A stretch of 41,853 nt of DNA from JADKIH01 sp043747595 (GCA_043747595.1 JAYTOX010000109.1:1-41853); one strand, 5' to 3'. Shown: positions 24,707-33,472, numbered from the stretch's first letter. Notes: generated by a model from the sequence alone, not told the origin. Translations and numbers: made by a program.

Positions 24707-25222
24707 ATGCAGAACAAAATTGAAACAAAAGAAGCAAAGAGCACCGACGATTTTTCAGCTGCAAAGGCTCTGATTCTTGAATATGTAGCTTGGTTAGGAG
24801 AGGCGGGAGGACCAGAAGTAAAAGCCGTATTAGCATCTCAAAATTTCGATAAAGAAATGGAAACCTTACCAATTACTTATGGTTATCCCGATGGCGCATT
24901 GTTTTTAGTGATGGTAAATGACGATGTTGTTGGAGTAGCTGGAATAAAAAGATTTAATGCTTCGGAATGTGAAGTTAAAAGAATGTTTGTAAGAGAACAG
25001 GCTAGAGGAATGGGAATAGGAAAATTATTGATAACCGCATGCATTGAAACAGCTAAGAAGTTAAAATATGAAATGATTAAACTCGACTCTGCCGACTTTA
25101 TGCTTTCAGCAATAAAATTGTATACGGATCATGGCTTTGTAGAAATTGAAGCTTATAGAGAAAACACACACAAAGGAGCTAAATATTTTGAGTTGGATTT
25201 GAAGAAGAAGATGAATAAATAA
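24707..25222 (+). CDS. GNAT-family N-acetyltransferase
   Basis: A 171-residue GCN5-related acetyltransferase. Strand beta-4 is VVGVAGIKRF, followed by CEVKRMFVREQARGMGIGKLL (about 92-112), where the R/Q-x-x-G-x-G/A acetyl-CoA pyrophosphate loop is REQARGMGIG. The C-terminal LDSADFMLSAIKLYTDHGF is motif B. The closest general type is the single-domain GNATs annotated with unknown small-molecule or protein N-terminal substrates. Its core is similar to the GNAT at 31894 (both have EIKRMFV or EVKRMFV). The substrate is not predictable. Confidence 0.87.
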   Translation: MQNKIETKEAKSTDDFSAAKALILEYVAWLGEAGGPEVKAVLASQNFDKEMETLPITYGYPDGALFLVMVNDDVVGVAGIKRFNASECEVKRMFVREQARGMGIGKLLITACIETAKKLKYEMIKLDSADFMLSAIKLYTDHGFVEIEAYRENTHKGAKYFELDLKKKMNK

Positions 25223-25235
25223 ATTGTCGATTCAC

Positions 25236-25380
25236 ATAGTGAAAACCATATTCATTTGATTAAATTATTAAATGTTTAAGTAGTATGTTTCGAATCAATT
25301 TTATTAAAATTATTTTTTCCACTATTGTGTCGGAATACGTTTCATCTTAAATATTTTTAACTCAATAGTGCAAACCATAT
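25236..25380 (+). repeat. 16-bp direct repeats flanking a 113-bp segment
   Basis: ATAGTGAAAACCATAT (25236-25251) recurs as ATAGTGCAAACCATAT (25365-25380), one mismatch, bracketing an AT-rich 113-base segment that ends just before the 25383 gene. It could be a footprint of a small insertion or a pair of regulatory sites. Confidence 0.35.
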
Positions 25381-25382
25381 AG

Positions 25383-25937
25383 ATGAGAAAATTAATAGCA
25401 GCAATCAACATAACGATCGACGGCTTCTGCGATCATACGGCAGCAATTGCCGACGATGAATTGCATCAACATTACAATGAGCTGTTAAAAAACGCGAGTG
25501 ATATTTTATTTGGAAGAATAACATTTCAACTCATGGAAAGTAGTTGGCCGCCGATTTTTTTAAATCCTACAGGTAACAAACCAACAGATGAATTTGCAAC
25601 CATAATTGAAAATATTTCTAAAATTGTTTTTTCAAATACATTGAAAACTGTTGATTGGAATAACACCAAGCTAGAAACAGGTAATTTAGAAGAAGTAATA
25701 ATGAAGCTAAAGCAACAAAAAGGAAAAAATATTTTAGTTGGCAGTCGTAGTTTAATAGTAGCGTTAATGAAACTCAATCTAATTGACGAATACCATCTTT
25801 GTGTCCAGCCTATTATTTTGGGCAATGGATTAAAATTATTTCAAAATATGAATGAAAGAATTGATTTCAAACTTTTGGCGACAAAATCATTTGGATCAGG
25901 AGCTATAGTGCTTTATTATGAGCCAATAAAAAAATAG
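25383..25937 (+). CDS. Dihydrofolate reductase-like (RibD C-terminal) protein
   Basis: A 184-residue protein of the RibD C-terminal / DHFR-like superfamily (YwjB/YyaP type). It has the opening strand KLIAAINITIDGF, the loop DILFGRITFQLM, then IVFSNTLKTVDW, the NADPH-binding strand NILVGSRSLIVALMKLNLIDEY and VQPIILGNGLKLFQN. These are the conserved blocks of the family. Members use NADPH, but the substrates of the small stand-alone proteins are mostly unknown; this is not a canonical folA. The ATG at 25383 is 3 bases after the second 16-bp repeat. Confidence 0.85.
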   Translation: MRKLIAAINITIDGFCDHTAAIADDELHQHYNELLKNASDILFGRITFQLMESSWPPIFLNPTGNKPTDEFATIIENISKIVFSNTLKTVDWNNTKLETGNLEEVIMKLKQQKGKNILVGSRSLIVALMKLNLIDEYHLCVQPIILGNGLKLFQNMNERIDFKLLATKSFGSGAIVLYYEPIKK

Positions 25938-26368
25938 GTTTAGGATATAAATATTTCTTGGTAAGAGACAAAGCCAACACATAAATAAGTTGGGAATGAG
26001 TCATTCAACTGTTTATCAATCCATATGCCGCCGTACTATTTACAGGCTAGGTTTTAATAAAACAATTCGACGGAAATCGAACTTCAAATTTATTCGAAAC
26101 AGATCTTTAATTGGATCCTCGAATGATTATCGTCGAATCTCAACCTTAAACCATTGATCTGTAAAATACAGATTTCAATTAAAGGCGGTTGAACATTGCG
26201 ATAAATAAATTTGGCCGTAATCCTTAAATTAGTAGTATTGCAACTGGATAAAGTCTAAATTTATTTTGCTAATCTCGGTATTGTAAATAATGCTTTGAGA
26301 TGAACGAATGAAGAACTAAAGAGACTAATTATTTACAAGAAAAGTATAAAACTCGAAATCAAAGATAC
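25938..26368. other. Intergenic region, no gene assigned
   Basis: A 430-base stretch. A 53-codon Arg-rich frame from ATG 25996 to TGA 26157 (SHSTVYQSICRRTIYRLGF) vaguely suggests a helix-turn-helix but has no supporting context. Otherwise nothing recognised. Confidence 0.35.
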
Positions 26369-26746
26369 ATGAAAAATAAAATCCTATTTATTGCCAGCCT
26401 TTTATTCGGCCTAATGTTTATTAACTCCGGGTTAAACAAATTTTTGCACTACATTCCAATGCCTAAAGATTTACCCGAAGGCCTTGTTAAAATTACGGAT
26501 GCATTTATGTCGGTGAGTTGGTTAATGCCTTTAATTGGAATTATAGAAATAATAGGAGGGATACTTTTCATTACAAAAAAATATAGAGCACTTAGCGCAC
26601 TTATTATTTTACCGGTTGTGGTTGGAGTCCTATTGACGCATATCTTCAATGCTCCATCAGGCTTTCCAATTGCCATTATACTTTTCGCAATCAATATTTG
26701 GGTAATCTATGAAAACAGAGAAAAGTATATGCCAATGATCAGTTAA
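26369..26746 (+). CDS. DoxX-family integral membrane protein
   Basis: A 125-residue protein with four transmembrane segments: residues about 5-22, 50-68 (WLMPLIGIIEIIGGILFIT), 76-93 and 97-114. The first helix ends with the DoxX-type FINSGLNKFLHY and the second carries GIIEIIGGILF. Bacterial DoxX-like proteins are linked to redox stress and membrane-associated detoxification, but this subfamily is uncharacterised. It lies 94 bases upstream of the SdpI-family gene. Confidence 0.8.
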   Translation: MKNKILFIASLLFGLMFINSGLNKFLHYIPMPKDLPEGLVKITDAFMSVSWLMPLIGIIEIIGGILFITKKYRALSALIILPVVVGVLLTHIFNAPSGFPIAIILFAINIWVIYENREKYMPMIS

Positions 26747-26840
26747 TTAAAATGACTAACCCTAAGTGAATACAGTTTTCAAAGAAGAGCATGAGCTTAG
26801 AATTTCAAAAATGTATTTTAAGATTCATCAATAATTTTCT

Positions 26841-27149
26841 ATGACATATTTATTTATATTTTTAACAGTCATTGCTGCCATCTGGAAGATATTCCCGCCA
26901 AAGAAAATTAATTATTGGTATGGTTATCGAACATCCACCTCAATGAGTAGTCAAGCGAATTGGAATTTGGCAAACAATTATTCTTCAAAAATTTTCTTGA
27001 CAACAATGCTGTTACTTTTGGCCGTCACTATTTTTATTGAGAAGCGAGGGTATAAAGAAGACCTGTTATTAACTGTTTTGCTTATATTTTCAATTATTTT
27101 AATGATTGTGTTTACGGAAATAAAATTAAAATCGGCTAGAGGAAAGTAG
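26841..27149 (+). CDS. SdpI-family membrane protein
   Basis: A 102-residue protein with three hydrophobic segments. It has the SdpI signature: after the first helix comes PPKKINYWYGYRTSTSMSSQANWNLANNYSSK, the N.WYGYRT......W..AN...K pattern of the family. In Bacillus subtilis SdpI is the immunity protein against the SdpC toxin and a signal transducer; most homologues are uncharacterised. No SdpC/SdpR-type partner is seen here, so an immunity role should not be assumed. Confidence 0.8.
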   Translation: MTYLFIFLTVIAAIWKIFPPKKINYWYGYRTSTSMSSQANWNLANNYSSKIFLTTMLLLLAVTIFIEKRGYKEDLLLTVLLIFSIILMIVFTEIKLKSARGK

Positions 27150-27201
27150 AATTCTCGCTTGAAATAAGGTGTCCATGCCGGCTAAAATTATTGACTCGTT
27201 A

Positions 27202-27231
27202 TTGGGTGACTAAACAAATTTGCTATCTTCG
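27202..27231 (+). promoter_or_regulatory. Bacteroidota-type promoter for the 27331 gene
   Basis: TTG at 27202-27204, a 19-base spacer, then TATCTTCG (27224-27231), one mismatch from TAnnTTTG. The predicted leader is about 90 bases. Confidence 0.5.
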
Positions 27232-27330
27232 TTTTCGTAGAGTAAATAATGCAAATTCAATTTCACCATTATTTTAGAGGTCATTTTTTATTCGTTCAAT
27301 TTCAATAATAAGTACTAAATCCTAATTAAC

Positions 27331-28986
27331 ATGAAAAAAATAGTATTGTTGTTTTTTATCCTTTTTATCAGCAACACCTATGCACAGACATCGTGCGATT
27401 GGGCATATATTCCGGTTGGAGCAGGTTTAACTCATAATACTATTTACAATTTGAAAACCGATCACAGCGGAAACACAATTGTACTTGGAAAATTACTTGG
27501 CTCTGCCGATATGGATCCCGCAACAGGACCAGCCGATACTTCTTTTTCAAGTGGAGGCTATAATTGGTATATTTCAAAAACAAGTATAGCAGGCAACTTA
27601 GAATGGATACACTATTTTCAAAATAATTCTCAGATTGCATTTTTCGAATTTAAAGGGTTAGAAATTAATTCGAGGAATGAAATAATTGTGAGTGGAAATT
27701 TTTATGGCATGGTCGATTTTGATTTGTCTGATTCAGGAGTTGATACTTTGCGCAGCCATTTTGCGACATATCCAGATTATTACATTGCGAAGTACGATTC
27801 ACTTGGAAATTTTGCTTGGGCAATTAATATTGGTGACAGTACAACTAACGATATTCAAATTCAATCGATGGCCTTGCAAACTAACGACAACATCGTTATC
27901 TGTGCAAACCCGAATGGTGTATTAGATGTAGATCCAAGTAATGCAGTCCATAATAGTATAGGTGGTAATGCAAATATTATTTGTTATGATAACAATGGAA
28001 ATTATGTTTGGAACAATCATATTGCTCCGGTATTTACCTATGGAGTTCCAGTAAAGAGTATCGATTGTGATGCCAATGGGAATTCGTATTTATTATCGGT
28101 CGGTTATTATGAATTAACAGTAAGCAAATTTGATAATGCCGGAATGTACTTGTGGAGTAAAAAAATTGGCGACTTTTCGGCTAATGGAAGAGTAGACCCA
28201 CAAACAATTTTAGTGAATAAAGCCACAAGTGAATTCTACATCGCGGGAACTTTTGGAGGCAGCGTCGATTTTAATCCGGGTGTTGGAGTTATAAGCTATA
28301 CATCCTCTTCCGGTTTTTTTCAAGATGGATTTATTGCTAAGTACGATTTAGACATGAATCCTCTTTGGGTAAATGCTTATCCCGGAGAAGTTTCATTTGG
28401 AACAACTAGTCTTGATTTTAATAATACCGGAATTGTTGCAGTTGGCAGTTTAAAAGGAAGTATCGATTTTGGGAATGGACAAATTTTTAATTCGCCAACA
28501 ATTACAAATTCGTTCTATCTAAATATTGATACAAGCGGTATTGCGCTAAGTGCATTTGCTATAGGTGGAAACGGGAAGTTTTATGGTATCAGCACAACAA
28601 TTAATCAATCGTTTGTGGTTATTGGAAACATAGTAAATACCACAGACATGGATCCGGGAACTCCGGTGTATTCATTAAATATTTCAGCTGCAAATTTTTT
28701 TACTGCAGTTTATCATTCAACCCTTCCCACTCTAATGAGCGAAGGAGAAAATAGAAGTGGGATATCAATTTTCCCAAATCCATCTAAAAATGTTTTTAAT
28801 TTGAAAGTGAATTCTGGTTTTGTTGGATCGATATATAGTTGTTATGATTTCACAGGAAAAATTATTAAAGAAGGGAAGATAGAAAACGAAAACTCCATTA
28901 TACAGCTAGGAGATTTTTCAAGTGGAATTTATTTCTTGAGAATTAAAGGCGCAGAGACACAAACGATAAAATTAATGAAAGAGTGA
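27331..28986 (+). CDS. Large T9SS cargo with SBBP-like beta-propeller repeats
   Basis: A 551-residue exported protein with a signal peptide ending NTYAQ. The body is built of repeats of about 50-70 residues in which a strand such as GLEINSRNEIIVSGNFYGMVDFDLSD or IDFGNGQIFNS alternates with a YIAKYDSLGNFAWAINIG-type strand. The D-x-D-P and SKxDxxGNxxWxxxIG patterns are those of SBBP/beta-propeller repeats of Bacteroidota. The C-terminal T9SS type A domain starts ISIFPNPSKNVFNL and ends GIYFLRIKG...IKLMKE. It is probably a cell-surface or released protein of unknown ligand. Confidence 0.85.
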   Translation: MKKIVLLFFILFISNTYAQTSCDWAYIPVGAGLTHNTIYNLKTDHSGNTIVLGKLLGSADMDPATGPADTSFSSGGYNWYISKTSIAGNLEWIHYFQNNSQIAFFEFKGLEINSRNEIIVSGNFYGMVDFDLSDSGVDTLRSHFATYPDYYIAKYDSLGNFAWAINIGDSTTNDIQIQSMALQTNDNIVICANPNGVLDVDPSNAVHNSIGGNANIICYDNNGNYVWNNHIAPVFTYGVPVKSIDCDANGNSYLLSVGYYELTVSKFDNAGMYLWSKKIGDFSANGRVDPQTILVNKATSEFYIAGTFGGSVDFNPGVGVISYTSSSGFFQDGFIAKYDLDMNPLWVNAYPGEVSFGTTSLDFNNTGIVAVGSLKGSIDFGNGQIFNSPTITNSFYLNIDTSGIALSAFAIGGNGKFYGISTTINQSFVVIGNIVNTTDMDPGTPVYSLNISAANFFTAVYHSTLPTLMSEGENRSGISIFPNPSKNVFNLKVNSGFVGSIYSCYDFTGKIIKEGKIENENSIIQLGDFSSGIYFLRIKGAETQTIKLMKE

Positions 28987-29038
28987 TAATTTTAAAACGA
29001 TTTTAAATTCCCTAGAAATGAATTACAGCATTTGAAAT

Positions 29039-29458
29039 ATGACTACAAATAAAACAGTAGAAACAAAGCAAAGCATCGCCGATTTTTTATTGACAATCAA
29101 AGATGAAAAAAAGCGACAGGATTGTTCTGTACTTATTAAGGCAATAAAAAAGGAAACCGGGCTTAGTCCAAAAATGTGGGGAACAAGTATCGTCGGGTTT
29201 GGCAAGTATCACTATAAGTATGAAAGCGGAAGAGAAGGCGATGCGCCATTGACAGGCCTTGCATCGAGAGCTAAATCGATCACATTGTATTTAGGTGCTA
29301 AGTTTGAAAAAAGTGACGAGTTGTTTTCTAAACTTGGAAAATATAAATTAAGCGGAGGCTGCGTACATATTCAAAAGCTAGAAGACATAGACCTGAAGAT
29401 ATTAATTAAGATGGTAAAAAATTGTATCGCACACAGAAATAGGAACAATCAGGATTAA
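29039..29458 (+). CDS. DUF1801-family protein
   Basis: A 139-residue cytosolic protein of the DUF1801 (YdhG-like) family. The canonical blocks are visible: ADFLLTIKDEKKRQDCSVLI, then KMWGTSIVGFGKYHYKYESGREGD, then ITLYLGAKFEKSDELFSKLGK and KLSGGCVHIQKLEDIDLKIL. These match the family better than the member at 5966. Biochemical function is unknown. It begins 53 bases after the preceding T9SS gene and is followed by a weak GGGC/GCCC stem-loop near 29464-29493. Confidence 0.85.
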   Translation: MTTNKTVETKQSIADFLLTIKDEKKRQDCSVLIKAIKKETGLSPKMWGTSIVGFGKYHYKYESGREGDAPLTGLASRAKSITLYLGAKFEKSDELFSKLGKYKLSGGCVHIQKLEDIDLKILIKMVKNCIAHRNRNNQD

Positions 29459-29581
29459 AAATTTAATGAAGGGCCATCAATAGAGCCCCATTTTATTTAT
29501 AAAATTATTACAACTTTGATTTGAAAATCAATAGTTGAAAACAGAAAAACAATATTTCGAAAATACTAAAGTATAAAATAT

Positions 29582-30547
29582 ATGATACAGCACTCTAAAA
29601 CAATACTTGTTTTACTAATATTTATTTTTTTGTCAAGTGAATCGAATGCGCAGATTCTCACTATGCCATTAGACAGCAATACCAATGATATTAGCGGGTA
29701 TAATAATCATGGAATTATTCAAGGAACATTAACGCACGCAAACGATCGTTTTGGAAATCCATATTCTGCCTATCATTTTCCTGGAACAGCAACAGATTTT
29801 ATCTATATACCAACGAATATTTCCAGCTACGATTTTAATATTCAGCAGTCGGATTCAGTGAGCGTAAGTCTGTGGGCGCAACCGGAACACAACGGACGAC
29901 AACAATATCTTTTTGCTAAAAGAGAATTAAGTTGGCAACCTGTCCATGCGTCTGATTGGGATATTGAGATGGGATTACAGCAAGCAATTATTTCTACCAA
30001 TTTCGGTGCGTCATATCAAGCAGACTACAACGATTATTATTCTGTTAATCCGGTTAATTGGTATCATTTGGTTTTAACTTACGCTAATGGGTTATCGCAA
30101 TTATATGTAAACGACACATTGCGTTACACTAATTCGACTTCGAGTATTGATAGTGTTGCGTCAACAATTTTGATTGGGAAAGATTACCAAGGAGAAATAG
30201 ACGATATTAATGTTTATCACCGATTTTTAACAGCGACCGAGGTAGATCAACTGTTTCGCTTTGGGTCATTGAATAATGGGATAACAAATTTGCCATCAAA
30301 AAATTCTGTCCTTATTTACCCAAACCCGACAGCAGATAATATAAAGATAAATCTGGGCGAAAGCAGTATGTATAAATTGCTCTTGTATAGGATGAATGGT
30401 GAATTAATTTTAGAAAAACAGATTTCAGGTAGTAATTACGATTTGAATTTAGAGACTGTTGATGCAGGTATTTTTACATTACAAGTTATTTCTGAATCGA
30501 AGATTGAAACTGTAAAAATCATAAAATCAAGTTCAGTTAATCGCTAA
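29582..30547 (+). CDS. LamG-domain T9SS cargo protein
   Basis: A 321-residue exported protein. The signal peptide ends ESNAQ. A concanavalin-like LamG/laminin-G jelly roll spans about residues 25-225. It begins LTMPLDSNTNDISGYNNHG and contains VSVSLWAQPE, WYHLVLTYANGLSQLYVND and ILIGKDYQGEIDDINVYHRFLTATEVDQL, the classic strands of LamG domains. A T9SS type A tail starts VLIYPNPTADNIKI. LamG domains bind carbohydrate or protein ligands, so it may be a surface glycan-binding protein. Confidence 0.9.
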   Translation: MIQHSKTILVLLIFIFLSSESNAQILTMPLDSNTNDISGYNNHGIIQGTLTHANDRFGNPYSAYHFPGTATDFIYIPTNISSYDFNIQQSDSVSVSLWAQPEHNGRQQYLFAKRELSWQPVHASDWDIEMGLQQAIISTNFGASYQADYNDYYSVNPVNWYHLVLTYANGLSQLYVNDTLRYTNSTSSIDSVASTILIGKDYQGEIDDINVYHRFLTATEVDQLFRFGSLNNGITNLPSKNSVLIYPNPTADNIKINLGESSMYKLLLYRMNGELILEKQISGSNYDLNLETVDAGIFTLQVISESKIETVKIIKSSSVNR

Positions 30548-30640
30548 GTTATTTGTTAGTGAATCTAACGTTCAATTATTCTCATGGTTTTTATCAAACA
30601 TAATTGGTTAAGCAATTAATGTATTTAAAAAATTCAGAAA

Positions 30641-31225
30641 ATGAAAGCAATTAAAAACAGTGTGGTCATTGGTCTTTTATTCTTTTTATGTTCATTTGAC
30701 ATACCAACAGGATGGGTTCGTGCCGGAGATAAACCGAAGAGTTACGATATGGGAATTGATAAGGAGATGAAACACGAAAGTAATAGTGTGGCAACAATCA
30801 AGTCGATCGATAAAAAAATAGACGGCTTTGGAACGATGATGCAGAGTTGTTTACCTGATAAATATTTAGGAAAACGTGTACGGCTTTCTGGGATGATGAA
30901 AACGAAAGATGTTGTTGAATGGTCTGGCTTTTGGTTTAGAGTAGATCAGCAAGGAAGTGAAAAAGCATTGGCTTTTGATAACATGCATGAAGGGAAAATA
31001 GATAGGTCAATAAAAGGAAACACAGATTGGAAGAGTTATGAAATTGTTTTGGATGTGCCCCTTAAGGCAATTAATTTAGCGTATGGTGCGCTTTTAGTAG
31101 GAACAGGACAGATATGGTTTTCGAATATTAAATTTGAAATAGTAGATAGTACTGTGCCATTGACAATAGACGAGAAAAATTGGATGCCGTTGAAAGAACC
31201 AACCAATCTCAATTTTGAAAACTGA
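30641..31225 (+). CDS. Secreted beta-sandwich (carbohydrate-binding-like) protein of unknown function
   Basis: A 194-residue protein with an N-terminal hydrophobic segment (NSVVIGLLFFLCSFDIP) that is probably a signal peptide; Cys17 is not in a good lipobox. The body resembles a family of jelly-roll domains found alone or fused to transcription regulators. Its motifs are GWVRAGDKPKSYDMGIDKE, GTMMQSCLPDKYLGKRVRLSG, WSGFWFRVDQQ, ALAFDNMHEG and a closing LLVGTGQIWFSNIKFEIVD. The GF-W-RVD and FDNM patterns look like ligand-binding loops. The function is not known. Confidence 0.7.
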   Translation: MKAIKNSVVIGLLFFLCSFDIPTGWVRAGDKPKSYDMGIDKEMKHESNSVATIKSIDKKIDGFGTMMQSCLPDKYLGKRVRLSGMMKTKDVVEWSGFWFRVDQQGSEKALAFDNMHEGKIDRSIKGNTDWKSYEIVLDVPLKAINLAYGALLVGTGQIWFSNIKFEIVDSTVPLTIDEKNWMPLKEPTNLNFEN

Positions 31226-31310
31226 TTATTTTTTTAGTAAAAATAAATTTCAAAACCGAATTATCTAAAGAACATTTTTTTTATAAAGCTTAATTGACAT
31301 GTCGTTTTAT

Positions 31311-31318
31311 TAACTTTG
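31311..31318 (+). promoter_or_regulatory. -7 element immediately upstream of the 31323 start
   Basis: TAACTTTG is a perfect TAnnTTTG match ending 5 bases before the ATG at 31323, so the transcript may be leaderless. A TTG lies 14 bases upstream, shorter than the usual spacing. Confidence 0.45.
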
Positions 31319-31322
31319 TCGA

Positions 31323-31805
31323 ATGGCATTAAGTAATTTTGAACGGTTAGTCCAATTGGCAGAGGAAGTTTTTGCAGTAAAGCAAGACCCCAACCAGTTA
31401 GATGTAGACCAATCAGTAATAGAACGTCTTCAGAATATTCATCCGGCAACTGTAAGCGAATTTGATGATGGAAACGGACCGGTTGCTTGGCTTCTTTTGA
31501 TACCAACAACCGATGCATTAAAAATTAAATTTCTTGAAGGTGAAATTTCAGAAAGGGAATTGTTTGAGTTAACAGAGGCAGGCATTGTGTACGATTCTAT
31601 TTATTTGTGTTCAGCATTAGTTTTGAGCGAACATAGAAGGAAGGGAATAATTGTGAAGCTAGCAATTAATGCAATTAAAAACATCAAGAAAGATTATCCA
31701 ATTAAATCGTTATTCGTTTGGTCATTTAGTTTAGAGGGAGATTTATGTGCTCAAAAAATAGCAGAACAGACCAGCCTTCCTTTGATGAAAATAAATAGAA
31801 AATAA
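31323..31805 (+). CDS. GNAT-like acetyltransferase
   Basis: A 160-residue protein whose second half has a GNAT-like layout: strand YDSIYLCSALVLSEHRRKGIIVKLAI carries an R-R-K-G-I loop in the acetyl-CoA-binding position, followed by SLFVWSFSLEGD and a C-terminal AEQTSLPLMKI. The N-terminal half (HPATVSEFDDGNGPVAWLLLIPT) supplies the beginning of the sheet. The loop lacks the full R/QxxGxG/A consensus, so it is a divergent family member. The ATG lies within 5 bases of a promoter -7 element. Two further GNAT genes follow. Confidence 0.65.
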   Translation: MALSNFERLVQLAEEVFAVKQDPNQLDVDQSVIERLQNIHPATVSEFDDGNGPVAWLLLIPTTDALKIKFLEGEISERELFELTEAGIVYDSIYLCSALVLSEHRRKGIIVKLAINAIKNIKKDYPIKSLFVWSFSLEGDLCAQKIAEQTSLPLMKINRK

Positions 31806-31893
31806 TTTTACAGTTTTCTCTAACTTCATTTTATAAAATGGCAATTAAAAGTAATAAGTCTTAGTTTGCATATTATTCATATTCGTTAAAAAA

Positions 31894-32343
31894 ATGGTCA
31901 ATTTAATTCGAACAAATTCTGATAATACCGACTTCCAACTTTTAGTTGAAGAGCTTGATGCTGACCTAAGAATTCGCGATGGTGTTGATCATGCATTTTT
32001 TGCGCAGTTCAATAAAATTAGTAACATTCATTATGTGGTAGTAGCATACCAAAATAATTTGCCTGTAGGTTGTGGAGCGATAAAGGAATATGTTCCGGGA
32101 ATAATGGAAATAAAAAGAATGTTTGTACCGGTACAGAATAGAAAACATGGAATTGCATCGAGAATTTTAATTGAGTTAGAAAATTGGGCAAAAGAATTGA
32201 AATTTGAAAAATGTATTTTGGAAACAGGAATAAAACAACCGGAAGCAATAGCACTATATAAAAAATGCAAGTATTCTATCATTCCAAATTATGGCCAATA
32301 CGAAAAAGTAATTACTAGTGTTTGCTTTGAAAAGAATATTTAA
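31894..32343 (+). CDS. GNAT-family N-acetyltransferase
   Basis: A 149-residue GCN5-related acetyltransferase. Strands beta-2 and beta-3 are HYVVVAYQNN and GCGAIKEYVP; beta-4 with the acetyl-CoA loop is IMEIKRMFVPVQNRKHGIASRIL, where QNRKHGIA corresponds to Q/RxxGxG/A with the second Gly replaced by Ile-Ala. The C-terminal part has CILETGIKQPEAIALYKKCKY, a typical motif B. It resembles the 24707 gene in the EIKRMFV core. The substrate is unknown. It is 88 bases after the preceding acetyltransferase and 55 before the next. Confidence 0.87.
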   Translation: MVNLIRTNSDNTDFQLLVEELDADLRIRDGVDHAFFAQFNKISNIHYVVVAYQNNLPVGCGAIKEYVPGIMEIKRMFVPVQNRKHGIASRILIELENWAKELKFEKCILETGIKQPEAIALYKKCKYSIIPNYGQYEKVITSVCFEKNI

Positions 32344-32398
32344 CGATATTTAAAGAGTTTTAACTTGTTGTATTCGTCGGCGTAATAGAGTTTTTAAA

Positions 32399-32956
32399 AT
32401 GAAAGGGAACGATCAATTTATTTTTACTTCACATCGATTAGGTTTCAGAAATTGGAAGGAAAGTGATTTTTCAGAATTGCATGAAATAAATACCGACCCG
32501 GCGGTGATGGAATATTTTCCGATAATTCCATCGCGAGAAGACACCATTGAATTTATTAAGAAAATGCAAAAGCTGTTTTTGGAACTTGGTTATTGTTATT
32601 TTGCAGTTGAAAGATTAGACAGCTTCAAATTTATTGGATTCATCGGATTGTCTACTATTAATTTTGAAAATAATTTTACTTCGAACATTGACATAGGGTG
32701 GAGACTAAAAAAGAGCGAATGGAATCAAGGGTTTGCAACTGAAGGAGCAAAAAAATGCATTGAATTTGCATTTGATATTTTAAACCTTCAAACTATTGTG
32801 GCGATTGCGCCAAAATCAAACTGGAAGTCAGAAATAATTATGAAAAAATCCGGGCTCAGTTTTGTGAAATTTTTTAAACATCCCAAATTAAAAGTGTACA
32901 AAGAGTTGGAAGAATGTGTACTTTATGAAATAAAAAACAAATCAAGAATTATATAA
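32399..32956 (+). CDS. RimJ/RimL-like GNAT acetyltransferase
   Basis: A 185-residue GNAT of the RimJ/RimL branch. It opens with SHRLGFRNWKESDFSELHEINTDPAVMEYFP, the standard N-terminus of that branch, then EFIKKMQ, FIGFIGLSTINFE and DIGWRLKKSEWNQGFATEGAKKCIEFAF, where the WNQGFATEG loop binds acetyl-CoA. It ends with IIMKKSGLSFVK, the typical N-A/S-S-x-x-v-M-E-K-x-G-F element in divergent form. It may acetylate a protein N-terminus or an amino compound. Only 11 bases separate it from the DUF1569-like gene, so these two are probably one operon. Confidence 0.87.
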   Translation: MKGNDQFIFTSHRLGFRNWKESDFSELHEINTDPAVMEYFPIIPSREDTIEFIKKMQKLFLELGYCYFAVERLDSFKFIGFIGLSTINFENNFTSNIDIGWRLKKSEWNQGFATEGAKKCIEFAFDILNLQTIVAIAPKSNWKSEIIMKKSGLSFVKFFKHPKLKVYKELEECVLYEIKNKSRII

Positions 32957-32967
32957 ATCGGTATTAA

Positions 32968-33420
32968 ATGGAAAAAATTATTGAGCTATTAAATGAAATT
33001 GACCGATACGTTGCAATGCAAGAAGTACTAAACCCTTCAGTTTCTAAATCGAGTGTAGGATGGCATATTGAACACAGCTTGATAACAATTAATGCTATTA
33101 TTACAGCATTGAGTAAATCGAAAAGCGAGGAGTATAAATGGCAACTGAATTACAAGCGATTGATTGTAATGACGATTGGGGTGATTCCTAGAGGTAGAGG
33201 ACGAGCGCCTAAAATAGTACAACCCAGTGATTTTGATACGGATTCTCTGAAATCGCATTTAGATAAAACGAAAACGAAAATTTTGGAAATGAATTCATTT
33301 CATAGGAATAATTTCTTTTTTCATCCGTATTTTGGAAATTTAAATTTGAAACCAACAATTAGGTTTCTCGAAATCCACACCGAGCATCATTTGAAAATAA
33401 TTAGGGATATTCTCAAGTAG
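32968..33420 (+). CDS. DUF1569 / DinB-like four-helix protein
   Basis: A 150-residue, all-helical protein of the DUF1569 group in the DinB/YfiT superfamily. The metal-site-type histidines are in SSVGWHIEHSLI (about residues 28-39) and in IHTEHHLKIIRDI near the C-terminus. The central block is MTIGVIPRGRGRAPKIVQP. DinB-fold proteins usually bind a divalent metal through three His; here GWHIEHS and HTEHH provide candidates. The function of the family is unsettled (thiol transfer or stress). It follows the RimJ-like GNAT after 11 bases. Confidence 0.75.
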   Translation: MEKIIELLNEIDRYVAMQEVLNPSVSKSSVGWHIEHSLITINAIITALSKSKSEEYKWQLNYKRLIVMTIGVIPRGRGRAPKIVQPSDFDTDSLKSHLDKTKTKILEMNSFHRNNFFFHPYFGNLNLKPTIRFLEIHTEHHLKIIRDILK

Positions 33421-33472
33421 GAAAAGAGAAGAATATTTTGGTTTGAATAGATAGTTTAATCAATAATTGTAG

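Noticed and set aside
24519..24773. 84-codon plus-strand frame before the GNAT gene
   Set aside because: Overlaps the start of the 24707 GNAT gene in another frame and has no recognisable features.
25996..26157. Arg-rich 53-aa frame resembling a helix-turn-helix
   Set aside because: No initiation signal, odd composition and no partner gene; treated as chance.
26841..27149. Interpreting the SdpI-family gene as part of a toxin/immunity system
   Set aside because: No SdpC-like toxin or SdpR-like regulator is adjacent; the family is common without them.
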